The notes under the pieces: generated by a model
What the model saw: the letters and a program-made list of their open reading frames with translations, nothing else
The model's database searches: none
What the model was told of the DNA's origin: nothing
NCBI RefSeq assembly: GCF_000417875.1
Contig: NW_006920878.1
Location: forward strand, 297,279-361,278
Length of the DNA stretch: 64,000 nucleotides
From: Pseudozyma flocculosa PF-1
Lineage: Eukaryota > Basidiomycota > Ustilaginomycetes > Ustilaginales > Ustilaginaceae
Direction: 5' to 3'
Translations under genes and position numbers: made by a program
Shown here: positions 1-10,197 of the stretch, piece after piece
Position numbering within the stretch: position 1 is the stretch's first letter
How the letters are laid out: the number at the start of each line of letters is the position of its first letter

Positions 1-3000
1 AACCCCGGCTCCGCGACGCGCAGCTCGTTGAGGTGCTCGAGCAGGGCTGCCAGCTTCGTGCTCGTGCGGAAGTCGTTGCGGCGGAAAAACACGGCCGGCT
101 GCGAATGCTGAGAGCTCGGCACCTCGTCCGCTGGGCCGTCGCCGTTGTCGTCGTCGGTCACCTCGATGGCCTCGCAAGGAGAGCTTGGAGCGACCTTGCA
201 TCCGTCGCCGGTCTTACCGCTGCCGCCACGACTTGAGCGCGTGCGCACCGCTTCGATGAGGTCCTCGGCCGCCACTGGACCCTTGCGACACGTCGGGCAG
301 CATGGCTCCTCCTCGCGATCCTCGCATGCCTGCAAGAACCCGAGGATGCAGTCCTTGCAACCGCTGTGCATGCACTTGGGCAGGTAACAGGTGGCGATCT
401 TGGTCTCGAAGCAGATCGGGCATTCCTCCTCATCACCCTGGCCGCCCTCGCCACCGCCCTCGCCCCCCTGCGCCTTGATGAGCTGCTCGAGCACCTGCTG
501 CGTGTAGGCGTCGCCCGCCGCCGCGTCGCCATCGCCGCTGCTGCTCGACCCCGTTTGGAACTCGGCGACGAGCTTGCGCAGGTCCTGCGATCCCTCGTCG
601 TCGTCGAACAGCGATGCCGCTCCGTTGCTTGCCAAAGAGCCCTCCGCAACGCCATTGAGGCCCGTTCCGGCCTTGTCACCGCGCAGCACCAGCAGCGGAT
701 GGCACACTGCCTGACGCAGCCGCATCAAGACGGAAAAGATGACGCTGTAGTTCTTGCCGACGGTGCCGTTGGCCTTCATCGAGGCATACTGGAGGTATGC
801 GCGGTGGTAGACGTTGTCGTAAATCTGGCGTTCGAGCGGGCTAAAGTCGAGGTTGCGCACCTCAACCGTCTTGGGCGGCAACTCGACAATCGGGCGACCG
901 TCTCGGTCCTTCATCCGCTTTTCGCGCCGCAGCAGCACCGACTCGAGCACCACCTGGACCACGTCGAGGGCCTTTGGGTTCTTGTTGGCAAAAGGCTTGC
1001 TGATGAAGCTGTTGAAAAAGCTAAAGTCGCCCCACGGCTCGACGCGAAGGAACTTGAGCAGGCTAAAGAGGTCGGTCAGACGGTTGACGATGGGCGTGCC
1101 AGTGAGGGCCCACCGGCGGCGCGCCAAGAGGTCGCAGCACGCCTTGGCGTTGCGGGTGCTGCGGTTTTTGATGTGATGCGCTTCGTCGAGAATGACACGC
1201 AGCCACTCGACCGCGAACAGCGGCGCCACTGCGGCTGCATGGCGCGACAGCGCACCGCCAGCATCGATGAAGCGCTTGTACTCGGTCGTCAACGTGCCGT
1301 ACGACGTGATGACGACGTCGACTTTGCCGCTTTCGAGCTGAGCGATGATGTCGGCCTTGGAATCGGCGTAGTAGAGCATCGCCGACAGCGTTCCTGGCTG
1401 GCTGGCGCGCGTCAGCTCATCGCGCCACTGGCTCAGCAGGCTCATCGGCGCTACCACCAGCGTCGCCTTGCCCCTCGCCACGGATGCCCTGAGCATCGCC
1501 CGGCGCTGGTCACCGGCCATGGACGCCGCGAAAGCCGAGGCTAGCGACGTCTGCCTCGGCGCGTTGGCAGCGGTCCGAGCTCGCTTCACCGTTTGCTGCT
1601 GCGTGGCCGAGCTGTCCTCGCTCTCGTCATCGCCGACGTCGCCGCCCTCGGGCGCCCGATTGGCGTGGATCAGACTGGCCACCATAATGGTCTTGCCAAG
1701 CCCCATCTCGTCCGCCAATATCCCGCCCCGGGAGCCCTTGCTGGACTTCTGAAAATCGAGGCTGAGGTCGCCCGTGTATGGGCTGAAGTAAAAGTTGCGG
1801 GTGTTGCTCGTGACGAGCGCCTCGTTGCCCTCTGGGTCGTCAAAGTCCATCGGGAACTCGTACTCCTCCCAGAGCGGGTGCAGGCTGGGTTCGCGGCCCT
1901 TTGGCGATTCCGTCTCGCCGTCGGCCTTGACAGCGTCGTCACGATCGCCGACGACGCGCTCCATTGTCTTCATCCAGCCGAGCGCCTGCTTCTGGTAAGG
2001 GCGGAGCTTAAGGGCAAACGTGTCGGGTGGCTCAATCTCGGGCAGGTCAATGTCGTGCAGCTGCGCCTTACTGTAGACCTCATCGAGCTGGTTGAGCGTG
2101 ACTTCGGTGCCATCGTTTGGCTCGTCATCGCTGGCGGCGGGCATCGTGTCGCCATTGTCGCCGACGCCTAGATCGATGGGCTCTGCCGCTGCCGAGCCTG
2201 GGCCCGAGGCTGTCGGAGCACCGCTTGAAGCGAGCGGTCCTGGCAGCGAGGGAGCCCGGGCCGCCTGACTCGGGCTCGGGGCGCGGGAGGCCGAGGCCGC
2301 CACCGATGCCGGGACATCCTCGCCGTAGTGGTCGAGCATGGCCTCGCTGCCAAGGTCGTTGGTCGCCCGATGCGCCCTGAGGATGCTGTTGCTCAGCGAA
2401 GGCTTCAAGTCGCAGGCGCGGTAGAGCCTCAACAGCGAGACCTTGCGCTCGCGTAGACTCTTTTCGACACTCGTCTCCATCGTCTCGGGCCGCATCGCCT
2501 CAAACTCGCCGCTGGGATCGTGCCCCGTGATCAGGGAGAGGAAGAAGGCCTCCCAGCGAATGTAAGCCTTGACTTGGAGGATGATGTCGCAACCGACGGT
2601 GAGGCTGGGCGGGCAGTCGACGACAGCGCCCTCGAATTCGGCCATCTCGCTGTCGAGCAGCTTGCTCATCCACGTGGCCACCTCGAGCGGCATGCGTCCC
2701 ACCTCGAAGCCCTTCATGTTGCTGAAGCGCACGATGTAGTCTTCCTTTTCCTTGCCCTTGGACTTGGCTCCGCCGACTCCGACACCGCCGCCGCTCGAGG
2801 AGCCGAAGCTGAGGGTTGTCTGCTTGGCTTTCTTGGCGCCACTGGAGGTCGACTTGCTCTTGGCTGCTGGGCCGGCCGGTGAGGTCGGGTGCTTCCTGCG
2901 CGGGCGGAAGATCTTGACAAGGTCGCCAGGCTGGACGTATCCAGTGCCCCTGGACATGGACCAGGCGGAGAGGACAAACGTGCCGAGGTAGCGACGTTCG

Positions 3001-3638
3001 AAGCGATCGCGGTCGATGTGGATAGACGGGGCAGGCGTCGGGCTCCTGGTGGGCAGCGCAGACTCGCGCGTACGCTTCTTATCAACGCTCTTTGCGCCCG
3101 CGGGGGAGGGCGTGTCGAAATTTGGCGACAAGTCATCGTCGAGCGCCCCGACCGCAGCCGTGGGTACTGACAAAAGTTGAGGGCGGTACGAGGTAGACGG
3201 CTCATCCTGGTCGTCCAGCACTGGGTCGGAAGAGGGTGAGCGGAAGTCGAGATCCTTGTCGTCGGCCTGAGGCCTAGCAGCTGGAAGCTTGTGCTTGTGC
3301 GATGGTGAAGCAGACTTGTCGTGGCCGAGCGAATCGTCGCCGTCTTCGTCGTCGTCTTCGATGTCAAAGAAAAGAGGCTTGGACTCGGCGGCCGCCCGGC
3401 GTGGCGGAGCTCGGCGGATGGGTGATCGTGTGGGGGACGCGGGTGCCACTGCGACGTGTGCGTCTGCGCTGTCAGTATACCCGGCGGCGTTGTCTCCGTC
3501 TCTGACATCGCCTTTCGAAGGCTGTGAGGTTGTTGCCGGTGACGAGGCGAAAAAGTCGCGGGACGTGGTGGGCGTTGTGGCAGCCGAGGGTTGGATCGCC
3601 GTTGCCTGGCTGCCCGTTGCCGTGTGCGAGGGCGCCAT
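1..3638 (-). CDS. RAD5: Rad5-type SNF2 helicase / RING ubiquitin ligase, C-terminus cut by window edge
   Basis: DNA-damage-tolerance protein: a dsDNA translocase that remodels stalled forks and is the E3 ligase for PCNA poly-ubiquitination (family knowledge). About 1212 residues are visible with no intron. In order: a Ser/Pro/Asp-rich disordered N-terminus (1-210); a HIRAN domain (about 212-358, beginning FERRYLGTFVLSAWS); SNF2 motif I GGILADEMGLGKT (about 638-650); DEAHH (about 817) followed by the LTGTP motif; and a C3HC4 RING inserted between the helicase lobes (about 1071-1116, CPICFETKIATC...CMHSGC...CPTCR). The order HIRAN-SNF2-RING separates Rad5/HLTF from Rad16 and Uls1. The second RecA lobe lies outside the window, so the gene is partial. 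The start is the first in-frame ATG, at 3638. The DEAH box and RING cysteines are intact, so the protein looks functional. Confidence 0.95.
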   Translation of the reverse strand, partial: MAPSHTATGSQATAIQPSAATTPTTSRDFFASSPATTSQPSKGDVRDGDNAAGYTDSADAHVAVAPASPTRSPIRRAPPRRAAAESKPLFFDIEDDDEDGDDSLGHDKSASPSHKHKLPAARPQADDKDLDFRSPSSDPVLDDQDEPSTSYRPQLLSVPTAAVGALDDDLSPNFDTPSPAGAKSVDKKRTRESALPTRSPTPAPSIHIDRDRFERRYLGTFVLSAWSMSRGTGYVQPGDLVKIFRPRRKHPTSPAGPAAKSKSTSSGAKKAKQTTLSFGSSSGGGVGVGGAKSKGKEKEDYIVRFSNMKGFEVGRMPLEVATWMSKLLDSEMAEFEGAVVDCPPSLTVGCDIILQVKAYIRWEAFFLSLITGHDPSGEFEAMRPETMETSVEKSLRERKVSLLRLYRACDLKPSLSNSILRAHRATNDLGSEAMLDHYGEDVPASVAASASRAPSPSQAARAPSLPGPLASSGAPTASGPGSAAAEPIDLGVGDNGDTMPAASDDEPNDGTEVTLNQLDEVYSKAQLHDIDLPEIEPPDTFALKLRPYQKQALGWMKTMERVVGDRDDAVKADGETESPKGREPSLHPLWEEYEFPMDFDDPEGNEALVTSNTRNFYFSPYTGDLSLDFQKSSKGSRGGILADEMGLGKTIMVASLIHANRAPEGGDVGDDESEDSSATQQQTVKRARTAANAPRQTSLASAFAASMAGDQRRAMLRASVARGKATLVVAPMSLLSQWRDELTRASQPGTLSAMLYYADSKADIIAQLESGKVDVVITSYGTLTTEYKRFIDAGGALSRHAAAVAPLFAVEWLRVILDEAHHIKNRSTRNAKACCDLLARRRWALTGTPIVNRLTDLFSLLKFLRVEPWGDFSFFNSFISKPFANKNPKALDVVQVVLESVLLRREKRMKDRDGRPIVELPPKTVEVRNLDFSPLERQIYDNVYHRAYLQYASMKANGTVGKNYSVIFSVLMRLRQAVCHPLLVLRGDKAGTGLNGVAEGSLASNGAASLFDDDEGSQDLRKLVAEFQTGSSSSGDGDAAAGDAYTQQVLEQLIKAQGGEGGGEGGQGDEEECPICFETKIATCYLPKCMHSGCKDCILGFLQACEDREEEPCCPTCRKGPVAAEDLIEAVRTRSSRGGSGKTGDGCKVAPSSPCEAIEVTDDDNGDGPADEVPSSQHSQPAVFFRRNDFRTSTKLAALLEHLNELRVAEPG

Positions 3639-4573
3639 GGTGCTGCCACAGAGAGGCGATGCTGATCGAGGCCTGCGGTCACGGGAGGCAGCAGAGGCGT
3701 TGCCTGGATCAGTAGAGGTACATGGAGGGGGAGGTCGAAGTCGTGAGCAGGAGGAGAGGCCCGTGTGGCTGCGGCGGCGAGGCAGGTGTGGCGGGGCCCG
3801 CCTCTTAAAGTTGCAGCAGGTTGGGGTGTGGAACTTGCCGAGCCAAGTCAAGAGGAAAATGGACGCGTCGCTTAGCTTTTTGCCTGGCCGCGGCGTAGAG
3901 TGAGCAGCAGCGTCGCGTCGTTCGTCTGCGCGACCTCTCTCCGATGCTCGGTGCACGACAAAGGCCGACCTGGCCTGGCCCGGCACGCCGCAACACTCTC
4001 TCTGTCTCGACGTCAGCTTCCCCGCTCCCTGGCATCGACGGCGGTGCAACCTGCTCCGCTTGGCGAATCCTCCAGCCCCTTTGTGGGCATTGATTGATCC
4101 AGCCCAACGGAAGATTGACACCTGGTCATAGCGACAACCCCTCACCGCCACCTTCTCTCCCTTGAGCCCCGTCGCTGCCTCGCCCGTCAGGACGGGGACA
4201 GCTGCACGAGGAACAGACACTGAGCGTGTCTCGAGCGATCAGGTTCTTCTTCAAGAGGCTATTGTGCATGGACGACGGGTATGTTGAGCACCCTGTTACA
4301 GTCGAACGCCGCTTACACTCGGATGAGCGCGGAAGCTTCGAGGGAGTGGGTAGAGGGGGAAAGGGAGGGGGAGGGGATGCCATAGGCCGGAAGACTGGGC
4401 CGGAATACTGTATGCAATGAGTACGAGACCGATGCGGAAGAAGGTGGCAGAGGGGGTGGGAGGGGTATGCTGGTTGAGAGCGAGCGAGGGGCGCGACGGA
4501 CCATCGGCGCCCAGACGAAACGAAGCGGAAGGAGTTCGGACAAGACGGCGCGAGGAAAGGCCCCGTCACCACT
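3639..4573. other. Intergenic, RAD5 promoter side and ADO1 3' side
   Basis: No convincing gene. Reading frames on the plus strand here lack domains and run antisense into RAD5. It holds a short GGCCT-type tract at 3968-3985 and should contain the RAD5 promoter. I see no clear TATA element. Confidence 0.5.
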
Positions 4574-5611
4574 CTACATGACCTGCTCCTTGGGGAACTT
4601 GAGGATGGGGCCGACCTGGCCGATGCACATGCGACCAAGCTTGTGCCCGACATCGATGGCCTGGTCGAGGGCCTTGCCCATGATCAGGGCAGCCATGACG
4701 CCGCCGGCAAACGCGTCGCCGGCGCCGTTGGTGTCGACAATGTCCGAGGGGTTGATCTTGACCGTCTGGTGGATCTGCGTCTCCTTGTTGCCCTTGACGG
4801 CGATAATGGTGGGCTCGGCGCCGTGCGTGATGACGACGGTGCGCTTCTCGGCGCGCGGGGTGGCGCTCTCGAAGTCGGCGATGGCCTGAGCGATGGTGGC
4901 GAGGTCCTTTGTGCCGAGGTTGTGCGACTCGGCAAACGCCTCGGCCTCGGACTCGTTGCCAAAGACGAGGTCGGAGAAGGGCAGGATCTCGTCGACCTGG
5001 GCCTTGAAAAACTGCGGGATAAAGGGTGCCGAGAGGTTCATGGAAAAGGGCACGTCGCGCGCCTTTGCCTCGTGGGCAAGCACCTTTGCGCTCTCGAGGC
5101 CGTGGGTGAGGAAGAAGCCGCCCATGTAGAAGAACTTGGCCTTCTTGATGACCTGCTGCGCCTCGGCGGTCTCGAGGTGCGACTTGTCGAACTTTTCCGC
5201 CGCGCCGAGGTTGGTGCAGAGGGATCGGTCGTGGCCGGTGAGGACGACGGCGCACGAGCCGGTGGGGGTCGAGGAGTCGACCTGGTAGACAGACTTGAGG
5301 CCCTCCTTGTCGTTGGCGGCGCGCAGCTGGTTGGCGAGGTCGTCGCTGCCGACGCAGCCCAGGTAAGCGGTCGAGTTCGGGGGCAGCGCGTACTGGGCGC
5401 AGCGGGCGGCGTTCTGTGCGGCACCGCCGGCGACATAGGTCACTTCGTAGTTGTCGACGATGTGCTGATAAATGGAGAGGTGCTGGGGCTCGGCCAGGAT
5501 GGCGTCGTTGGCCTTTAGGTTGTACTTTTCCAGCACCGCCTCGCCATTGCGGATCTGCATGTCGAGGAGCGGGTTGCCGATGGCGACCAGCTCAAAGTTT
5601 CCGCCAGACAT
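4574..5611 (-). CDS. ADO1: Adenosine kinase
   Basis: Phosphorylates adenosine to AMP with ATP. It supports purine salvage and removes the adenosine formed by S-adenosylhomocysteine hydrolysis; it is cytosolic (family knowledge). The 345-residue single-exon protein matches the usual 340-345. It is a PfkB/ribokinase fold: the N-terminal IGNPLLDM segment, the substrate-binding glycine pair in YVAGGAAQN, and the PfkB signature 2 DTNGAGDAFAGG near residues 291-302, which carries the catalytic Asp and anion hole. The ATG at 5611 (MSGGNFELV) is taken as start, because the two codons upstream in frame include only a TTG. It is tandem with MTG1 and RAD5 on the same strand but well spaced, so probably transcribed independently. 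Confidence 0.96.
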   Translation of the reverse strand: MSGGNFELVAIGNPLLDMQIRNGEAVLEKYNLKANDAILAEPQHLSIYQHIVDNYEVTYVAGGAAQNAARCAQYALPPNSTAYLGCVGSDDLANQLRAANDKEGLKSVYQVDSSTPTGSCAVVLTGHDRSLCTNLGAAEKFDKSHLETAEAQQVIKKAKFFYMGGFFLTHGLESAKVLAHEAKARDVPFSMNLSAPFIPQFFKAQVDEILPFSDLVFGNESEAEAFAESHNLGTKDLATIAQAIADFESATPRAEKRTVVITHGAEPTIIAVKGNKETQIHQTVKINPSDIVDTNGAGDAFAGGVMAALIMGKALDQAIDVGHKLGRMCIGQVGPILKFPKEQVM

Positions 5612-6144
5612 TGTCAATAAGTAGGTGCGTGCGGCGACGAGTTGATGATCGAGAGGGAGGGCAGGTGCAGTCGTGATGGGGAGACCAAACAGGTTGGTGG
5701 TAATAAGAAGGTAATTGTGGTGGTGGTGGTGGTGATGGCTGCTGGGGTTGGGCTTCGCACGCTTTCATGTCATCGCAGCCTGACCAGACGGCCATCTAGA
5801 CGCGAGCACAAGGGCCGAAGCGTCACGGACGGGCGGGCGGGCGGGCGGGCCAGCAGCCCGCATGCCTGCCTGCCTTTTTTTCTTTTCTTCCTTGCCCGGA
5901 GACTGGAGATCGGCAGGGTCGGCCTCGCGCACGGAGCGCATGTCCGCTGGTTAGCCCCCCAGCCCGTTCCCTTTTCGGTTCCGCCCGAGCAGTTCATCCT
6001 GCTCTCTGCCTTGCCATGATCGACGTCTTCGATGCTGCTACGGTACAGTACAGTACTCGACGGCTGCCCTGGTCAACGATACAAATTACATGCGATGGGG
6101 TGCGACGATGCGCGCGGGTCGACGGTACGGGACGGGAGAGCCTC
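5612..6144. other. Intergenic between ADO1 start and MTG1 end
   Basis: About 530 bases without a gene. It holds a short GGGC repeat (5830-5852) and a GGT/TGG run near 5715-5735, and should include the ADO1 promoter and 5' leader. Confidence 0.5.
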
Positions 6145-8289
6145 CTAGCGTCCCGAAGATCTCTTGCCCTTGCTCGACTTGCGCTGCAGCCGCCCTCCGA
6201 TCCAGGGCGCCTTGGCCGCCAGGCTCGAGGCGCCGCTCTTCCTCTTGAGCGCCACTCCCCTTTCCCGCAGCCGCTGCATCCGCAACTGGTGGTCCTCTCG
6301 CTTGAGCTGCTTCTTGGCCTGGTTCATGCTGGTGCCCTTCTCCAGCGCCGCAGTGCGCGACCGCACCGCTGAGCTCTCCCGCCGCACCGGTATGCCGCTG
6401 CGCGAGACGAGCGCCGAAGATATGCTGTGCCCGTGCGAGTCCTCGGCATGCCTCCCGCGCCGCCCGCGATCGCGCTGCAGCATGTCGCGTTCCACTTCGA
6501 GGAAGTGTGCCGCCACCAGCCGATCGATCCGCGCCTCGATCGATTCCTCCGGCGTCGCTTTGTCGAGGTGAACGGAATCCGTTTCAGCTTCCTCATCGAA
6601 AGACTCCCGGCGCTTCGGCGGCCCTTCGACTCCGACTTCATCTTCGTCGACGTAGACTGGGGGCAGCTCCCCGATGCCCAGGTCCAACTCGCCCATGCTG
6701 TCGCCCACCTTGCCTTCGCGCCAGCGCTGCACGAAAAATTCGGCCGCACCGTCGAGGTCACGCGTACCGCCGCGCGTCATGGTACCAGGAGCGCGCTCGG
6801 CGACGAGTTCGAGGAAGTCGGCCACCGAGTTGGTTGGCTCGGCGCCGTCGGGCGGCAACGGCATGTGTGTCAGGTAGGCCGGCCGGGGCGCTGCCGCCGC
6901 CGTCTCGGATGCGTGTTCCAGCTCGCGTTGCTGAAGCTCGTAGCCATAACGCAGGTTGAGGCGGTAGAGGAGATAGTCGGCCAGCATCTGCACATCGAAC
7001 AGCGACGTCTTGATGCCCGCCGCCAGCGCCAGCTTGATTGCGCGCTCGGCTCCGGCCCGGCCGCGGCCGAGGAAAGGCACCATGACGCCGGGCGTGTCGT
7101 AGACGTAGATGGGAGGGTCGTACGGCTTCTTGCTGGTTTCGACGGCATCGCTAGGCCCTGCGCTGGAGGTCGACGCGGCGCCGAGTGCAGATGAGTCGGG
7201 GTCAATCGTGAACAGGCTGGCGTTGCCACCGTGCTCTCGGGCGTCAGGCGCGTCCCCGTCGGCGTCGCCCTCGCGGCCGCGGTGCTTGGCGCCCGACCTG
7301 CGATCGCCTCTCCGGTCGCTGGTCTGCGTCGGTCCATGCTTGGAGATCCGCACGGTACCCGTCAGCTTGCGGGTATGGCCGGGATGCGGCGCGGTACTGG
7401 CCGCCTTGCCCTTGCCTGTGCCCACCCTTCGGAGCGCATTGAGGAGGGAGCTCTTGCCTACGTTGGGCATGCCGAGAATGAGGAGGCGCACGCCCTCCTC
7501 TGGCGTCGGAGTGTGCCTGAAGGCGCCCGAGAGCGTGGCCTTTGCGCGCTTCTCTGCCCTCTCTGAGCGCGGGGCGGCTGCCGAGAGCGGCGAGGCGGCG
7601 AGGTGGCGGGCACGCTCCTGCACCCACTCGAGGACCTTTTTGACGTGCTTGTCCTTGCGTGTATCGACAAAGATGACCTCCTGCCCGCCTCCGTGCTTCC
7701 TAAACGCCCGGATTATGGGCTCCTCTAGGCGAGGGTCGATGAGGTCCCGTTTGGTATAGACGACAAGTCGGCGACTGCCCCAACCGTGCCCTATCCCGTC
7801 GCCGTCCGACGCCTCGTGGAAACCCGCATCGGCCGCGGGAGCCTTGCGAAGGAGCTCCTCGAATACAGGGTTGATGCTGGTGATGGGCAGACGTGAGTCG
7901 CGCGCCTCGATGACGAGCGGAGGGGGCGAGCGAGAGAGGAGGTAGGGCATGGAGCGGACCGCCCTCTGCATGTGGCCAGCATACCACGAGGGGACGACGG
8001 TGGGGAGCGGAAAGCGACGCCGCGGTCGGAAATTGGCCGAAGCTGGCGCTCCAGCCGGCGTCGCGGCAGCGTGGCCATCGTCAACAGGTTGCGGCGATGT
8101 CGACAAGGGCCGCCGTGCCGTCGCGCTCGAGAAGGCAGCAGGGCGACATGCTCTGACCCGTGGGGCCATCCCGAGTGCGAGCGAGACCCCTGCCGCGTCG
8201 GCACGGCAGCGGGCTGCTTGGGGTGCTCTGCAAGCAGCCGTAACAGTAGCTGCTGCTGCAGAGGTCGTTGCTGGCGAGGGTCGGGGCAT
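6145..8289 (-). CDS. MTG1: Mitochondrial ribosome-assembly GTPase, YlqF/RbgA (Mtg1) family
   Basis: Circularly permuted GTPase that helps late assembly of the mitochondrial large ribosomal subunit (family knowledge). The 714-residue protein starts with an Arg/Ala-rich stretch that fits a mitochondrial presequence. The permuted order is visible: G4 YTKRDL (about 178), then G1 LGMPNVGKSSLLNAL (about 272), then G3 YDTPGV (about 397). The PSWYAGHMQRA motif before G4 is the family signature. It is longer than the usual 350-450 residues because of a hydrophilic insertion between G1 and G3 and a basic C-terminal extension after about residue 480; the basic tail may contact rRNA (inference). A GTG codon precedes the chosen ATG at 8289. 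Confidence 0.93.
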   Translation of the reverse strand: MPRPSPATTSAAAATVTAACRAPQAARCRADAAGVSLALGMAPRVRACRPAAFSSATARRPLSTSPQPVDDGHAAATPAGAPASANFRPRRRFPLPTVVPSWYAGHMQRAVRSMPYLLSRSPPPLVIEARDSRLPITSINPVFEELLRKAPAADAGFHEASDGDGIGHGWGSRRLVVYTKRDLIDPRLEEPIIRAFRKHGGGQEVIFVDTRKDKHVKKVLEWVQERARHLAASPLSAAAPRSERAEKRAKATLSGAFRHTPTPEEGVRLLILGMPNVGKSSLLNALRRVGTGKGKAASTAPHPGHTRKLTGTVRISKHGPTQTSDRRGDRRSGAKHRGREGDADGDAPDAREHGGNASLFTIDPDSSALGAASTSSAGPSDAVETSKKPYDPPIYVYDTPGVMVPFLGRGRAGAERAIKLALAAGIKTSLFDVQMLADYLLYRLNLRYGYELQQRELEHASETAAAAPRPAYLTHMPLPPDGAEPTNSVADFLELVAERAPGTMTRGGTRDLDGAAEFFVQRWREGKVGDSMGELDLGIGELPPVYVDEDEVGVEGPPKRRESFDEEAETDSVHLDKATPEESIEARIDRLVAAHFLEVERDMLQRDRGRRGRHAEDSHGHSISSALVSRSGIPVRRESSAVRSRTAALEKGTSMNQAKKQLKREDHQLRMQRLRERGVALKRKSGASSLAAKAPWIGGRLQRKSSKGKRSSGR

Positions 8290-8865
8290 GGCCGACACGG
8301 TTCCTGGGATGGTGGTGGCTCCAGAGAACCCTGAATGACAGCCAAGCCCGCCTTTTTTTTTTTCACCCGGACCGAGTGGAGGTCAAGACCAAGGTGACAC
8401 AAAGTGAGGAGTGGGTGGCATCAAAGGTTGTACCTTGCTGATGCAGCATGCTCCCTGCTGTTTCAATTTGGGATGAATCAATCAGGCTGATTAATGGAAC
8501 CCACATTGCAAGTGGCTCTACGTCCAGTCCAACATGGTGAACTGCAAGTCTTGTGGAGTGCAGTGAAATATGGTGCTGTGGCACCCCTCCCCCCTTGATG
8601 GGCATCCGTGTACACTTCTGCTTGCAACAGATGCTGTGGTCATTCAGGCAGGACAGGGTGCTAGCAACCATGACCCTCCCTTTATCAGCTGATCTCTGTG
8701 CATCAATCACCTTTTGGATGAGGTGTGTGTGAGGAGGTGGTACATGTGGTGGTACAATTGGGGCAGGGGCAGCCTCAGCTCTAGGTGTCAAGGAATATCC
8801 CAGCAGCCTCCCCCCCTTGGGTTCTTCTCCTTTTTTCCCTGCCCTCTCCCCTGCAGCTTGTACCA

Positions 8866-8938
8866 GTCTTGTACCATTCTTGTACCAAGTCTTGTACCAG
8901 TCTTGTACCAGTCTTGTACCATTCTTGTACCAGTCTTG
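8866..8938. repeat. Tandem CTTGTACC-type array
   Basis: Seven imperfect copies of a 10-11 base unit, core CTTGTACCA followed by GT, TT or AGT. A related inverted pair (CTTGTACTTGGTACAAG) lies at about 9636-9652. Confidence 0.8.
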
Positions 8939-9199
8939 TGTCACAGCCCTGGCCCAATCGGGGCTGAGCGGTGCGGGCCAGCGGGGCAGAGGATTTCCGG
9001 AGCCGAGGTGAATTCTCTCCGCGCGGCCGCGGAGAGGAATCATCGGCCGCCAGCAATCCTCTGCGCGCCGGGGCAGCGTCGGCACGCACCTAGCGGATCC
9101 GCAGTTGCTCCTGCTGGCAGGAGGACTCCTCTGATCCGCTCCGAGGGCCAAGGACTAGGCCTCGGCCACGTCGGTGGCGTCCCACCTCGGAGCAACGCC

Positions 9200-9440
9200 C
9201 TGGGATGACAATGGAGGACAATAGGACAATAGAGGCCATTCCTGATTGGTTGAGGCAGGGATGCCTCGACGCCGTAGGTAGACAGTATATAGCCTAGTCC
9301 TCCTCCGTGTCGGTAGACTGGATGCCCCTCATCCAGTCTAGTCAATACCAGTCCTCACCGCTTGCTCGTCTTCCATCGACGCGAGAGCCCGAGGCTACCG
9401 TTGTCTAGCAATTGCAACGTCTATCGACAGATCACCACGC
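9200..9440 (+). mobile_element. Possible solo LTR or promoter remnant
   Basis: The segment has a TATATAG box near 9283-9290 and, shortly downstream, an 11-bp perfect hairpin (9314-9324 paired with 9330-9340, 5-base loop), a layout seen in LTR promoter/R regions. I could not fix termini or a target duplication, so this is tentative. Confidence 0.25.
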
Positions 9441-10068
9441 CAGCTCACTTCCGTAGTCATCCTTGACCGTGGACGCCTGCCAACGGTGCTCACAGTCGCC
9501 CTTGGTATCAACCCGCCGTTCCCAAACCTCGCTCGCGCCTCTGACGGGAGCACCGAAGCGATCGCCCTCCGACGCGCAGAGACTTCTCCGCCCCTCGGAC
9601 AATCTTCTGCGCACCGCCAGGTCGACCTTTACATCTTGTACTTGGTACAAGTCTGTTACACTTTGGTACACACCCTGATGGGTATATATACAGGCCCTTC
9701 TGGCCTGCCCCTCTCCCCCTTCTCCTCAGGCAATTCACACCCATTCTCCTTCCCTCACCTTCTCCCTTCCCTCCTCCTCAAGACTGGCCAGTCACCATCT
9801 CTCTCTCCCTCACCATCACCTGTCAGCCTCAACAGGTCAGGACTCCACCATCTGTCAAGGATTCCTTCAGACACACCAGCCTTTCTGTGTTGACATCTTG
9901 TCTTCCTCAAGGCCTTACCAGGACCTTAAAGAAATAAGCCCTGTACACCTCCTACCTTGGTCCAACCTGCCCCCCTCCAACTGTCAGGACTTGGCCGGCG
10001 AGGGCCCACGGCTCTCGGATGTTAGTCCGGAGCCAAGACGAGGGTCATTGCTGCAGCCCAGTCCGAGC

Positions 10069-10104
10069 CCCAAAGTGCGTGGGGCCGGCCCCACGCACAT
10101 TGGG
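10069..10104. repeat. 36-bp near-perfect palindrome
   Basis: Bases 10075-10098 form a perfect 24-bp GC-rich palindrome centred on GGCC/GGCC. It extends to 36 bp with one mismatched pair. It lies in the lower-GC block about 300 bases left of the retrotransposon. It is not part of a gene I recognise. Confidence 0.85.
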
Positions 10105-10197
10105 CATACGGCCGTGGCAGCGGGGTACGCCACTAGGGTTCCTTTGTCGATTGTACTTAGTATCCTAGTGATCCTACGGTGCAACATCAATTCCTAG

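Noticed and set aside
8714..9208. Frames over the CTTGTACC array
   Set aside because: The coding appearance comes from the tandem repeat only; stops and composition elsewhere do not support a gene.
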